Assembly (NCBI RefSeq): GCF_019192965.1
Contig: NZ_JAHTKU010000003.1
Coordinates: 124,001 to 188,000, forward strand
Direction of reading: 5' to 3'
DNA length: 64,000 nt
From: Nocardioides daeguensis
GTDB taxonomy: Bacteria > Actinomycetota > Actinomycetes > Propionibacteriales > Nocardioidaceae
The notes beneath the pieces are model-generated. The model saw only the letters and a program-made list of their open reading frames with translations. It ran no database searches and was not told the origin of the DNA. The first letter of the stretch is position 1; each line of letters opens with the position of its first letter. The position numbers were made by a program, and so were the translations under genes. Of this stretch, positions 10,674 through 18,823 are shown one piece after another.

Positions 10674-12226
10674 CGACCCACCACACAGGTCTGCTCGGAC
10701 AGGGCGGACGGCTCGCCGCCCTTGCGGGACACGGCCACCCGGACGCACACGGTGGCGCCCGGCGCGACGGTGACCGTCTTGCTCGTGGCCTCGGTGTACT
10801 CGGGCGGCGTGGGCTGCACGCCGTTGCCGGAGAGCAGCACCTTGAACTCGTCGTTGGGCTGGGGATCGGCCGGGGCCCAGGCGAACGTCCACCGCGCACC
10901 CTTGCCGGAGGCCGTCACGACGGGAGCCGGCGGCGCGTCGGCCAACGCCTCGGGGTCGGGCGGGTCCTCCCCCCGCAGGGTCCCCGCGTCGCCGCGAGCG
11001 TCGTCCGGGCTGCCGGCGAGCAGCGCGTAGCCGACCGCACCGGCCAGCACGGCACCGGCCACGCCGATCCCGATCCGGGCCGGTACGCCGAGACGCCGCT
11101 GCGTCGCGCGCTGCGGGCCCGGGTGGCGCGGCGCGCTGCCCCCGGTCGCGCTGCGACCGGAGGGGTACCGGGGGCCGGAGTGCCCGACGTGGCCCGAGGC
11201 GCCGGTGCTGCCCGAGGAGCCGGGTGCGCCGGGGTGGTCCGGGTGGCGGGTGTCCTCGTCACGGCCCGGTTGCAGCGGGCCGGGACGCTCGTGCACCGCG
11301 GCCGGGATGATCACCGAGACCGGCCGGACCAAGGTCCGGGCGTCGTTGGGATGCTCCTCGACCAGCGCCGACGGCGAGGCGTCCATGACCTCGAGCCGGG
11401 TCGGTGACTGGCGCAGCTCGATCTGCACGTCCTGGAGCTGGCGACCGAGCACCATGGCCGACACCGGACGCCGGTCGACCTCGACGGACATCGCCCGGCG
11501 CAGCACGTCGACCAGCGACGCCGGGACGTCGGGGCGGCGAAGCGGGGTGAGCTGGCCGCGCTCGATCCGGGTCATCAGGCTGGCGTTGTCGTTGGGGGCG
11601 TCACGCCGCTCGAAGGGCGGGTGTCCGATGAGCAGGGAGTAGAGAGTGGCGGCCAGCGAGTAGACGTCGCTGCGCACGTCGTGGCTGTCGGCGCTCAGCG
11701 CCTCCGGCGGCGACCACGGGATCGACAGGCCCTGGGCGCCGGCACCCGTCTCCCCCACCACCGAGGCGATGCCGAAGTCGGTGAGCAGCGGGACGCCGAA
11801 GGTGCTGGTCAAGATGTTGTGGGGCTTGATGTCGCGGTGCAGGATCCCCGCACGGTGGGCCGTCTCGACCGCGCTGGCGATCTTCACCCCGATGTCGAGG
11901 ACCTCGGCGACGGCCAGCGGCCGGGTCCGGTAGCGCTGGGCCACGTGGGGCGGGGGGCAGTACTCCATGACCAGGAAGGCCCGGCCGTCGGAGCTCACCC
12001 CGGCCTGGTAGATCGGCACGATCGAAGGGTGGTTGGACAGCTGGGCCATCACGTTGGCCTCGGCCCGGAACAGCTCGATCGACGCCGCGTCGCCGCTGCT
12101 GCGCAGCACCTTGATCGCGACCTGCCGGGTCGGCAGCTCCTGCTGGTAGCGGAACACGTCGGCGAACCCGCCCTCGCCGACGAGGTCGACGAAGGTGAAG
12201 CCCGGGATCTGCGGCGGGTGCTGCAT
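10670..12226 (-). CDS. membrane Ser/Thr protein kinase (PknB type)
   Basis: The 518-residue protein begins with a Hanks-type kinase domain: Gly loop GEGGFADVF near residue 17, lysine in VAIKVL, catalytic loop HRDIKPHN near 133 and DFGIAS. A Pro/Gly/Ser-rich linker leads to one transmembrane helix (about 380-405). A small extracellular domain with a fibronectin-like look and two Cys follows. The ATG at 12226 lies 2 bp after the FHA stop; longer in-frame extensions run through FHA-coding DNA and are not real. The outer domain may sense envelope state. FHA and PP2C proteins encoded just upstream are the usual reader and eraser for such kinases. Confidence 0.95.
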   Translation of the reverse strand: MQHPPQIPGFTFVDLVGEGGFADVFRYQQELPTRQVAIKVLRSSGDAASIELFRAEANVMAQLSNHPSIVPIYQAGVSSDGRAFLVMEYCPPPHVAQRYRTRPLAVAEVLDIGVKIASAVETAHRAGILHRDIKPHNILTSTFGVPLLTDFGIASVVGETGAGAQGLSIPWSPPEALSADSHDVRSDVYSLAATLYSLLIGHPPFERRDAPNDNASLMTRIERGQLTPLRRPDVPASLVDVLRRAMSVEVDRRPVSAMVLGRQLQDVQIELRQSPTRLEVMDASPSALVEEHPNDARTLVRPVSVIIPAAVHERPGPLQPGRDEDTRHPDHPGAPGSSGSTGASGHVGHSGPRYPSGRSATGGSAPRHPGPQRATQRRLGVPARIGIGVAGAVLAGAVGYALLAGSPDDARGDAGTLRGEDPPDPEALADAPPAPVVTASGKGARWTFAWAPADPQPNDEFKVLLSGNGVQPTPPEYTEATSKTVTVAPGATVCVRVAVSRKGGEPSALSEQTCVVGR

Positions 12227-12228
12227 GC

Positions 12229-13329
12229 TCAGACCTCGTCCGGCGCCGGGACGACGGTGGCGGTCAGGCCCTTGGAGAGGGTGAGCACGTCGCCGAGCGC
12301 GACCTCGGTCGCGACCCCGCGGTCGAGCGGCACCGGGACCCGACCCTGCCGGGCCAGCAGCGTGCCGTTGGTCGACATGTCGGTGACCGTCACCCGGCTG
12401 CCGTCGGCCGCGACCTCGAGGTGGGTGCTCGAGACGTAGGGGTCGTCCACGGTGACCAGGGCCGGGAGGTTCTGGCTGCCGCCGACCTGCTGGATGCGAG
12501 GACTGCGGCCGATCAGCACCCGGCGCCGGACCGGGACCACCCGGCCCGTCGACAGCGCGAGCGCGACCGTGGGCCGCACGGGGACGGGCGCCGGGGACGT
12601 CGGCGACGGGACGGACACGGCCGCACCCGCCCGCAGGGCCTGGAGCTGGGCCGGGGTGATGGTACGGCCGTCGTGCTCGACCGACTGGTCGCCCGGCGGG
12701 AGCGGTTGCCAGCCGGCCGGCGGGGCCGACGGCGGCGGGGACGTCGGTGGCGGGGACGTCGGTGGCGGGGACGTCGGTGGCGGGGACGTCGGTGGCGGGG
12801 ACGTGGGCGGGGGTACGGCGGCCCGCTGGCTGCCGCGCACGACGGTGTACTCGGACGCGGGCGGGGTCGGCGCCGCCGCCGGGACCGGAGCGGCCGGGAC
12901 CGGCGTGCTCGTCGCGACGACGACCGGGCGCCAGGTGACACCGGCGCTGCGGACCACGCCGGCGGTGAGCGGGAGGGCGGGCCCGGCGGGCGTCGTACCG
13001 GACGGGGCGACCTCGACCACCGCGCCGGGGACCAGCGTCGCCGAGGCCTCGGTCCACATGGTCGCGTCGCGGCCGTCGACGGCGAACCCGTCGACGCGGA
13101 CCACGAGAGCGCCACGGACCAGGATCCGGGCCTCCGCGCCCTCGAGCCGCACCGCGGCGAAGTCGGGCAGGGCGCGCAGGTCGCCGCGGGAGAGCACCTC
13201 GACGACGGTGGGCGCCTCGAGGTCGCGCTCGCGCAGCGCGACCATCTCGGCGAGCCGGTCGGGGGTGGTGACGACGACACCCTCGGCGGTGACGAGGGTG
13301 GGCAGGTCGCCCGGGAGGTAGGTCGTCAT
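12229..13329 (-). CDS. FHA domain protein with Pro-rich tandem repeat
   Basis: The 366-residue protein has an N-terminal region of unknown fold (1-~140). A Pro/Ala-rich linker contains five consecutive PPPTS units. A C-terminal FHA domain (~275-360) carries the phosphothreonine-binding signature residues RRVLIGRSP, VSSTHLEV and DMSTNGT. FHA domains bind phosphothreonine, so the protein is probably a substrate and reader of the kinase encoded 2 bp downstream. Its start overlaps the PP2C stop by 4 bp (ATGA). The linker repeat is encoded by a 15-bp tandem repeat that could vary in copy number. Confidence 0.93.
   Translation of the reverse strand: MTTYLPGDLPTLVTAEGVVVTTPDRLAEMVALRERDLEAPTVVEVLSRGDLRALPDFAAVRLEGAEARILVRGALVVRVDGFAVDGRDATMWTEASATLVPGAVVEVAPSGTTPAGPALPLTAGVVRSAGVTWRPVVVATSTPVPAAPVPAAAPTPPASEYTVVRGSQRAAVPPPTSPPPTSPPPTSPPPTSPPPTSPPPSAPPAGWQPLPPGDQSVEHDGRTITPAQLQALRAGAAVSVPSPTSPAPVPVRPTVALALSTGRVVPVRRRVLIGRSPRIQQVGGSQNLPALVTVDDPYVSSTHLEVAADGSRVTVTDMSTNGTLLARQGRVPVPLDRGVATEVALGDVLTLSKGLTATVVPAPDEV
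12734..12808. repeat. 15-bp tandem repeat encoding PPPTS
   Basis: Five 15-bp units sit end to end; the plus-strand unit is GGCGGGGACGTCGGT. The first four are identical and the fifth carries substitutions at its end. On the coding (minus) strand they give the PPPTS repeats of the FHA protein linker. Copy changes would keep the frame and only alter linker length. Confidence 0.95.
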
Positions 13330-14183
13330 CCGCGCACCCGAGGGTTGGGGGCGGTGTCCTCACAGGCCGGCGCGACCGCGGCGACGGCGCCGACGGCCTC
13401 GACGTCGACCACCACGACGGTGACGTTGTCGTGGCCGCCGGCCGCGACCGCGGCCTCGACGAGGGTCAGCACGGTCCGGTCCGGCGCCATCCCCTCGGAC
13501 AGGATGTGCAGGATCGCGGTGTCGGAGAGCTCCGAGGTGAGCCCGTCGGAGCACAGCAGCAGCCGCGAGCCCGGCTCGGCCGGGACCAGGGCGAAGTCGG
13601 CCTCGGAGCGGGTCAGCGCGCCGATCGCGCGGGTGATGACGTGCCGCTCGGGGTGCCCGAGGGCCTCGTCACGGGTCAGCTGGCCGGCGTCGATCAGCTC
13701 CTGGACGACGGAGTGGTCGGTGGAGATCTGCTCGAGCACGCCGCCGGCGTAGGTGTAGGCGCGGGAGTCGCCGATGTTGGCCAGCAGCCAGTAGCCGCGG
13801 CCGTCCTCGAGCACGTAGGCCGCGGTGACCAGGGTCGAGCCGGGCGCGGAGCTGAACTCGGCGGCGAGCGAGGCGACGCGGGTCTGGGCGGCGGAGATCG
13901 CGGCCTCGACGTCGGCCGGCTGCACCTCGTGGAGGCTGGCGAGGGACTCGAAGGACTCGACGACCAGCCGGCTCGCGACGTCACCGCGGGCGTAGCCGCC
14001 CATGCCGTCGGCGACGAGAAAGAGCGGCGGCGCAACCAGCGAGGAGTCCTCGTTGACCTGCCGGACCCGGCCCGGATGGGTGCCGGCGGCGTGCACGAGC
14101 CGCGTGGCCTGCCCCGGCGACGACCAGGACTCGGCTCCCGTCGCGTTGACCCGCACCTCTCCCACCCCCGAGACCATCCCCAT
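13326..14183 (-). CDS. PP2C-family Ser/Thr protein phosphatase
   Basis: The 285-residue protein has the PP2C metal-site motifs in order: VNEDS, VADGMGGYARGD, NIGDSRAY, LLCSDGLT and GHDNVTVVVVD. It is a soluble PstP-like phosphatase of the kind that removes phosphate from kinase targets and from the kinase itself. It is the first gene of the coupled minus-strand operon and overlaps the FHA gene by 4 bp. Starts at 14183 or 14177 (MVSG) are both possible, since neither has a clear ribosome binding site. It lacks the membrane segment of classical PstP, so it is probably cytosolic. Confidence 0.93.
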   Translation of the reverse strand: MGMVSGVGEVRVNATGAESWSSPGQATRLVHAAGTHPGRVRQVNEDSSLVAPPLFLVADGMGGYARGDVASRLVVESFESLASLHEVQPADVEAAISAAQTRVASLAAEFSSAPGSTLVTAAYVLEDGRGYWLLANIGDSRAYTYAGGVLEQISTDHSVVQELIDAGQLTRDEALGHPERHVITRAIGALTRSEADFALVPAEPGSRLLLCSDGLTSELSDTAILHILSEGMAPDRTVLTLVEAAVAAGGHDNVTVVVVDVEAVGAVAAVAPACEDTAPNPRVRG

Positions 14184-14289
14184 GCCCCAACCACCCGGCG
14201 GCTGGGACGCGCTGCGCGCAGCCTAACCCGCGTCCCGGAGTGGTGAGGCATCGATGGGAAGGCGGGCCGTGCCGCTCCGTCCCCTCCTC

Positions 14290-14295
14290 TACGCT
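14290..14295 (+). promoter_or_regulatory. leaderless-type -10 box TACGCT for the FKBP gene
   Basis: TACGCT ends 6 bp before the ATG at 14302, leaving no room for a Shine-Dalgarno sequence. This is the actinobacterial leaderless arrangement. Confidence 0.6.
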
Positions 14296-14301
14296 GGCCC
14301 G

Positions 14302-14673
14302 ATGAGCCAGAAGCCCGAGATCGACTTCGTCGACCCCACCCCGCCCACCGACCTCGTCATCACCGACCTCACCGTCGGCGACGGCGACGAGGCCACCTCC
14401 GGCAGCACCGTGTCCGTCCACTACGTCGGTGTCGCGCTGTCGAGCGGCGAGGAGTTCGACGCGTCCTACAACCGCGGCACCCCGCTGCAGTTCCGCCTCG
14501 GCATCGGCCAGGTCATCCAGGGCTGGGACACCGGCGTGCAGGGCATGAAGGTCGGCGGTCGCCGCCAGCTCGTCATCCCGCCGCACCTGGGGTACGGCGA
14601 CCGGGGCGCCGGCGGCGTCATCAAGCCGGGCGAGACGCTGATCTTCGTGGTGGACCTGCTGGCCGTCAGCTGA
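14302..14673 (+). CDS. FKBP-type peptidyl-prolyl cis-trans isomerase
   Basis: This 123-residue single-domain protein matches the FKBP fold from about residue 30 on: VSVHYVGV, GEEFDASYNRG, GIGQVIQGWDTGVQGMKVGGRR and IPPHLGYGDRGAGG. It catalyses prolyl cis-trans isomerization during folding. No signal peptide is visible, so it is cytosolic. The ATG at 14302 is chosen over an upstream in-frame start because it gives the normal family length and sits 6 bp after a -10-like TACGCT. It is divergent from the PP2C operon. Confidence 0.95.
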   Translation: MSQKPEIDFVDPTPPTDLVITDLTVGDGDEATSGSTVSVHYVGVALSSGEEFDASYNRGTPLQFRLGIGQVIQGWDTGVQGMKVGGRRQLVIPPHLGYGDRGAGGVIKPGETLIFVVDLLAVS

Positions 14674-14706
14674 GGCAGCCGCCGCGCGGGGCTCGCGCCC
14701 CGTCGT

Positions 14707-14952
14707 TCACCAGGGCAGGTTGTCCGGGACGTCCTCGTCGGACACCCGGGCGGCCTGCCCTTGCAGCTCCACGACGTCACCGACGACGAGCTGGCGTCCG
14801 CGCCGGGTCTCGACCTCGCCGTTGACCTTGACCAGGCCGTCGGCGATCACCGGCTTGGCCTCGGCGCCGGACTCGACCAGGTTGGCGAGCTTGAGGAACT
14901 GACCGAGCCGGATCGACTCGTCACGGATCGGGACGTCCATCGGCTCCAGCAC
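14707..14952 (-). CDS. S4-domain RNA-binding protein (YbcJ-like)
   Basis: This 81-residue protein is essentially one S4 RNA-binding domain: IRLGQFLKLANLVESGAEAK, then VIADGLVKVNGEVETRRGRQLVVGDVVEL. Such small proteins bind structured RNA, often ribosomal. The start is a GTG at 14952, 6 bp after a minus-strand TAGGCT, so it is probably leaderless. An internal ATG (MDVPIRD, 14940) is an alternative. A MITE-like element begins exactly at this -10 box. It converges on the FKBP gene with a 33-bp gap. Confidence 0.88.
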   Translation of the reverse strand: MLEPMDVPIRDESIRLGQFLKLANLVESGAEAKPVIADGLVKVNGEVETRRGRQLVVGDVVELQGQAARVSDEDVPDNLPW

Positions 14953-14958
14953 GGGGCC

Positions 14959-14964
14959 AGCCTA
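14959..14964 (-). promoter_or_regulatory. -10 box TAGGCT of the S4 gene, abutting a repeat element
   Basis: On the minus strand TAGGCT lies 6 bp before the GTG at 14952. Its first base (14964) is also the terminal base of the 162-bp inverted-repeat element, so the element supplies all DNA upstream of the -10. Confidence 0.55.
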
Positions 14965-15125
14965 GGGCGTGTCTCCCAAGTGAGCGCCGTCGCGAGCGGC
15001 GTTTGCGGCCGATCTGGCAAGGCGGCGGAGCGAAGTCGTGCCGGATCGCCCTTCGAGCGACGCCAACGCCGCCAGATCGAGTCGGAAACGTCGCGGAGCA
15101 GGCGGGGACTTGGGAGACACGCCCT
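14964..15125. repeat. MITE-like element with 18-bp perfect terminal inverted repeats
   Basis: AGGGCGTGTCTCCCAAGT at 14964-14981 is matched by its exact reverse complement at 15108-15125. The 126-bp interior has a second, inner inverted match (GATCTGGC at 15011-15018 with GCCAGATC at 15071-15078), so the whole element can fold. It encodes nothing. No clear target-site duplication is visible beside it. It looks like a non-autonomous insertion element or a dispersed palindromic repeat. Confidence 0.8.
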
Positions 15126-15128
15126 CGT

Positions 15129-15195
15129 TGCGGTTCAACTACCGCATATGTCGGGGCCGCGGCCCGATCGCGACCGTTCCGGTCGTTGAACCGCA
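15129..15195. repeat. second inverted repeat next to the MITE-like element
   Basis: TGCGGTTCAAC at 15129-15139 is perfectly inverted at 15185-15195, with weak further pairing inside. It lies just downstream of the DUF445 stop (minus strand, 15211) and may act as a folded 3' end, but there is no U-tract. Confidence 0.6.
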
Positions 15196-15210
15196 CCAGT
15201 CCGGCCCGCG

Positions 15211-16488
15211 TCAGGGGACCACCACCGACACGCTGTGGATGAGGACGCCGACCAGGCCGCCGACGATGGTGCCGTTGATCCGGATGAACTGCAGGTCGCG
15301 CCCGACGTGCAGCTCGATGCGCCGGGCCGCCTCCTTGCCGTCCCACCGCTCGATGGTGTGGGTGATGACGGCGGTCAGCTCGGCGCCGTACCGGTCGACG
15401 GCGAAGACGGCCGCGTCGGCCGCCATCGTGTCGATCCGGGCGCGCAACGCAGCGTCGGAGCGCAGCCGCGCAGCAGCGCCGTCGATCTCGACGAGCAGCC
15501 GGCGGCGTACGGCGCCGTGCGGGTCGCCGAGCGAGGAGAGCAGTGCCTTGCGCAGGGCCTGCCACAACGAGATGGCGGTGGCGATCACGGCCGGATGGTC
15601 GAGGACCCGGTCCTTGAGCCGCTCGGCCCGTGCCTGGGTGTCGGGGTTGGCGAGCAGGTCCTCGGCCAGCTGGCCGAGCATCGAGTCGAGCGCGCGGCGG
15701 GCCCGGTGCTCGGGCCTCTCGCGGATCTCGGCGAGCCAACGGACCATCTCCAGGTGCAGCCGGTTGATGACGTAGGTGTTGACCGAGTCGGGCGCCCACC
15801 ACGGCGCCCGCTCGCCCAGCACGTCGTGGACCGTGTCGGGGTTGGCGAGCAGCCAGCCGTGCATCTCCTCGAGCATCAGGTCGACCAGCCCGTGGTGCAG
15901 GTCGTCGCGGATCGCCTCGGCGAGCAGCCCGCCCAGCAGCGGCGCGATCGCCTCCTCGCGGAACCGGGGCACGAGCGCCTCGGTCACCAGCGCCTCGATG
16001 TGGTCGTCGCGGACCTTGCCGAGCGCGAGCGCGGCGATCTCGGAGCCCTCGGTGACGACCCGCTCGGCATTGGCCGGGACGGCGAGCCAGTCACCGACCC
16101 GCTGCGCGACCTGCACCCCGAGGACCCGCTCGCGGATGATGTCCTCGTGGAGGAAGTTCTCCCCCACGAACTGCTCGAGCCCCTTCCCGAGCTCGTCCTT
16201 GCGCTTCGGCACCAGGGCGGTGTGCGGGATCGGCAGGCCCAACGGGTGCTTGAACAGCGCGGTCACCGCGAACCAGTCGGCGATCGCGCCGACCATCGAG
16301 GCCTCCGCGCCGGCGTTCACGTAGCCCCAGAAGCCGTCCTCCCCGAGGGTCAGCAGGTAGACCGCGGCGGCGAACAGGAGCAGGGACACCGCCACGGTGC
16401 GCATCCGCCGCAGCGCGCTGCGGCGGACGGCATCGGCGGAGGGGTCGGACGGGATCAGCGGGCCGGACACGACACCATCCTCGACCAT
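15211..16488 (-). CDS. DUF445 membrane-associated protein
   Basis: The 425-residue protein has a hydrophobic segment near residues 30-50 and another at the very C-terminus (INGTIVGGLVGVLIHSVSVVV). Between them is a long, charged helical region. The opening GAEASMVGAIADWFAVTALFKHPLGLPIPHTA is the DUF445/YjiN signature. The function of this family is unknown; topology suggests a protein anchored at both ends. It stands alone, with a strong hairpin 54 bp before its start that probably belongs to the upstream gene. Confidence 0.9.
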   Translation of the reverse strand: MVEDGVVSGPLIPSDPSADAVRRSALRRMRTVAVSLLLFAAAVYLLTLGEDGFWGYVNAGAEASMVGAIADWFAVTALFKHPLGLPIPHTALVPKRKDELGKGLEQFVGENFLHEDIIRERVLGVQVAQRVGDWLAVPANAERVVTEGSEIAALALGKVRDDHIEALVTEALVPRFREEAIAPLLGGLLAEAIRDDLHHGLVDLMLEEMHGWLLANPDTVHDVLGERAPWWAPDSVNTYVINRLHLEMVRWLAEIRERPEHRARRALDSMLGQLAEDLLANPDTQARAERLKDRVLDHPAVIATAISLWQALRKALLSSLGDPHGAVRRRLLVEIDGAAARLRSDAALRARIDTMAADAAVFAVDRYGAELTAVITHTIERWDGKEAARRIELHVGRDLQFIRINGTIVGGLVGVLIHSVSVVVP

Positions 16489-16541
16489 CCGCGACCGGTC
16501 TCGCCCGGGCGCCGGCTCCCGCGGCGCGCCGTCCGACGAGC

Positions 16542-16572
16542 AGCGGCCCCGGGTCGATGACCCGGGGCCGCT
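16542..16572 (-). terminator. G+C-rich hairpin downstream of the MFS gene
   Basis: The 14-bp arms AGCGGCCCCGGGTC and GACCCGGGGCCGCT pair perfectly around a 3-base loop. It lies 117 bp past the MFS stop on the minus strand and before the DUF445 start. No U-tract follows, which is usual in high-GC actinobacteria. Confidence 0.65.
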
Positions 16573-16688
16573 CGCGACAGCTGCGGAACCCCCCAGTCAC
16601 CGCGCCGTCGTACGTCGGTAACAACGAACGGTGAACGGAGAGGTTCCGGACCTACCCGTGATGGGTCGTCGCGCCGATGTCGCGCTCG

Positions 16689-18137
16689 TCAGCTCGCGCC
16701 GGCGCCCTGACGGCGCGGGACGAAGGCTGCCAGCAGCACGCCCACGAACGCTGCCGCGGCGCCGACCCCGAAGCAGATCGCGAAAGCCCGCTCGGTCGGC
16801 AGCGCGTACCCACCCAGGTCGAGGGTCGAGGCGGTCAGGATCGCGGCCATCACGGCCGACGAGACGCTCGTGCCGATCGAGCGCATCAGCCCGTTGACGC
16901 CGACCGCCGATCCGGCCTCGGCGAGGGGAACCGACTCCAGGATCAGGGTCGGCATGGCGGCGTACCCGATGCCGACGCCGGCGGAGTTGATGCAGCTGGC
17001 GACCATCAGCTGCCACGGCGCGTCCATGAGGAAGAACGCGAACACGTAGCCGAGGCCGAGCACGGTGCCGCCGATCATCAGCGTCACCCGGGCGCCGACG
17101 ACGCGGATCAGGCGGCCGGAGACCGGCGAGAAGAGCATCATCACCAGGCCGCCGGGCGCCATCCACAGGCCGGTCTCGAGCAGGCTCTGGCCGAGGCCGT
17201 AGCCGGTCTGGACCGGCGACTGCAGCAGCCGGGGTACGACGATCGCCTGGGCCATCATCCCGAAGCCGACCGCGATGGCGGCGGCGTTGGTGAGCAGCAC
17301 CGGGCGGCGGGCGGAGACGCGCAGGTCGCACAGCGGGTCGCTCACGCGCAGCTCGTGGCGTCCCCAGGCGAGGAGCACGAGCCCACCGGCCAGGAGCAGG
17401 CCGAGGGTCCGGCCCTGGCCCCAGCCCCACGCGTTGCCCTTGGACACGGCGACCAGGACGGCGACCAGGCCGATGGCGAGGCCGAGCGCGCCGACGGCGT
17501 CGAACCGGCCGGGCGTGGCGTCGCGGACGTGGGGCACCAGCAGGACCACCGCGAGGGCGACCGCGACGGCGAGTCCGGTCGACACCCAGAACAGGGTGTG
17601 CCAGCTGAAGTCCTCGACGATCCAGGCCGACAGCGGCAGGCCGATCGCGCCGCCGACGCCGAGCGTGGCGCTCATCGCGGCCATCGCGGTCGGCGTGAGG
17701 CGCGGCGGGGTGACCTCGCGCAGCAGCGCGATGCCGACGGGGATGAAGCCCATCGCGAAGCCCTGGAGCAGGCGGCCGGCGAGCATCGGGACCAGGCTGC
17801 TGCTGAGCGCGCAGACCAGCGAGCCGACCACGAGCAGCGCCGCGCTGACGACGAGCACCCGCTGCTTGCCGTACAGGTCGCCGAGGCGTCCGGAGATCGG
17901 CATCGCGACCGCGCCCGCGACCAGGGTCGCGGTGACCACCCAGGAGGCGTTGGCCTCACTGGTGTGGAGCAGCCGTCCGAGCTCGCCCTGGATCGGGATC
18001 ACCATGGTCTGGCTCACCGAGGCGACCAGGCCGCCGAAGCAGAGCACGGCCACGGTGAGCAAGGCGGAGCGGGAGGCGTGCTGCGGGGTACCGGCGCTGG
18101 GAGCGCCGGTCGCCGACGCGGGAGAGGTCGCTGTCAC
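16689..18137 (-). CDS. MFS drug/solute exporter, DHA2 type
   Basis: The 482-residue protein has about 14 hydrophobic segments and the MFS loop motif GRLGDLYGKQRVL after the second helix, as in the DHA2 (14-helix) drug:proton antiporters. The substrate cannot be told from sequence. It is divergently arranged with a TetR regulator. The shared 76-bp gap contains two identical-arm palindromes, so its expression is very probably repressed by that TetR protein and relieved by a ligand that may also be the exported compound. Confidence 0.93.
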   Translation of the reverse strand: MTATSPASATGAPSAGTPQHASRSALLTVAVLCFGGLVASVSQTMVIPIQGELGRLLHTSEANASWVVTATLVAGAVAMPISGRLGDLYGKQRVLVVSAALLVVGSLVCALSSSLVPMLAGRLLQGFAMGFIPVGIALLREVTPPRLTPTAMAAMSATLGVGGAIGLPLSAWIVEDFSWHTLFWVSTGLAVAVALAVVLLVPHVRDATPGRFDAVGALGLAIGLVAVLVAVSKGNAWGWGQGRTLGLLLAGGLVLLAWGRHELRVSDPLCDLRVSARRPVLLTNAAAIAVGFGMMAQAIVVPRLLQSPVQTGYGLGQSLLETGLWMAPGGLVMMLFSPVSGRLIRVVGARVTLMIGGTVLGLGYVFAFFLMDAPWQLMVASCINSAGVGIGYAAMPTLILESVPLAEAGSAVGVNGLMRSIGTSVSSAVMAAILTASTLDLGGYALPTERAFAICFGVGAAAAFVGVLLAAFVPRRQGAGAS

Positions 18138-18146
18138 GAGCGCTGA

Positions 18147-18184
18147 GTCAACGGCGTTGACGTGGTTGTGTCAACACCGTTGAC
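18147..18184. promoter_or_regulatory. twin TetR operators GTCAAC-N3-GTTGAC
   Basis: GTCAACGGCGTTGAC (18147-18161) and GTCAACACCGTTGAC (18170-18184) have identical 6-bp arms and 3-bp centres. Their centres are 23 bp apart, about two helical turns. They lie between the divergent MFS and TetR genes. Confidence 0.85.
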
Positions 18185-18201
18185 CGTTGCTCCCCATGGC
18201 C

Positions 18202-18207
18202 TACGGT
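18202..18207 (+). promoter_or_regulatory. leaderless-type -10 box TACGGT for tetR
   Basis: TACGGT is 6 bp before the GTG at 18214. The second operator (18170-18184) covers the -35 region, which suits autorepression. Confidence 0.55.
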
Positions 18208-18213
18208 TGCCGT

Positions 18214-18810
18214 GTGACCCAGACCTCCCCCGGCGCGCAGCGGCCCCGAGCGCTCCGGCCCGCCGGACTCGCCACCCGGACCGCGATCGAGGACGCCGCC
18301 CGGAGCCTGTTCGCCGAGCGCGGCTTCGACGGCGCCTCCGTGCGTGCGATCGCCGCGGAGGCCGGCGTCGACCCCGCGCTCGTGATCCGGCACTTCGGGT
18401 CCAAGGAGGCGCTGTTCCTGCGCACCGTCGACACCTCGCTCGGCATCGGCACCGTCCTCGACGGCCCGCTGGAGACGCTCGGGCGGCGGCTCGTGGCGTA
18501 CTTCCTCGACCCGCGCCGGCCCGTGATCCGGCAGCGGTACGTCGCCCTCGCCCAGGCCGCCCACCACGACCAGGTCCGCGAGGAGATGATCCGGCACACC
18601 GCCGAGACGTACGTCGGCCCGCTGGCGCCCCGGCTCACCGGCCCGCACCCCGAGCTACGCGTCGCACTCGCCGTCGCCCAGCTCGGCGGCCTGCTCAACC
18701 TGCTCTTCCTCCAGCGCGACCCGATCGTCACCGCCGCCGACCCCGAGGTCGTCATCGCGACGTACGGCGACGCGATCCAGCGGCTGCTCACCCCGCCCGA
18801 CACCCCCTGA
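18214..18810 (+). CDS. TetR-family transcriptional regulator
   Basis: The protein has 198 residues. The N-terminal DNA-binding region reads AIEDAARSLFAERGFDGASV, then RAIAAEAGVDPALVIRHFGSKEALF, the usual TetR helix-turn-helix. The ligand-binding C-terminal part resembles the TetR_C_17-type group. I chose GTG 18214, which sits 6 bp after a TACGGT box; an in-frame ATG at 18196 is a weaker option. It is divergent from the MFS exporter and almost certainly binds the twin palindromes in between. Confidence 0.9.
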   Translation: MTQTSPGAQRPRALRPAGLATRTAIEDAARSLFAERGFDGASVRAIAAEAGVDPALVIRHFGSKEALFLRTVDTSLGIGTVLDGPLETLGRRLVAYFLDPRRPVIRQRYVALAQAAHHDQVREEMIRHTAETYVGPLAPRLTGPHPELRVALAVAQLGGLLNLLFLQRDPIVTAADPEVVIATYGDAIQRLLTPPDTP

Positions 18811-18823
18811 GCGCGGACCGGGC

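Noticed and set aside
14964..15125. Complete insertion sequence
   Set aside because: The interior is only 126 bp with no reading frame for a transposase, and no target-site duplication is clear.
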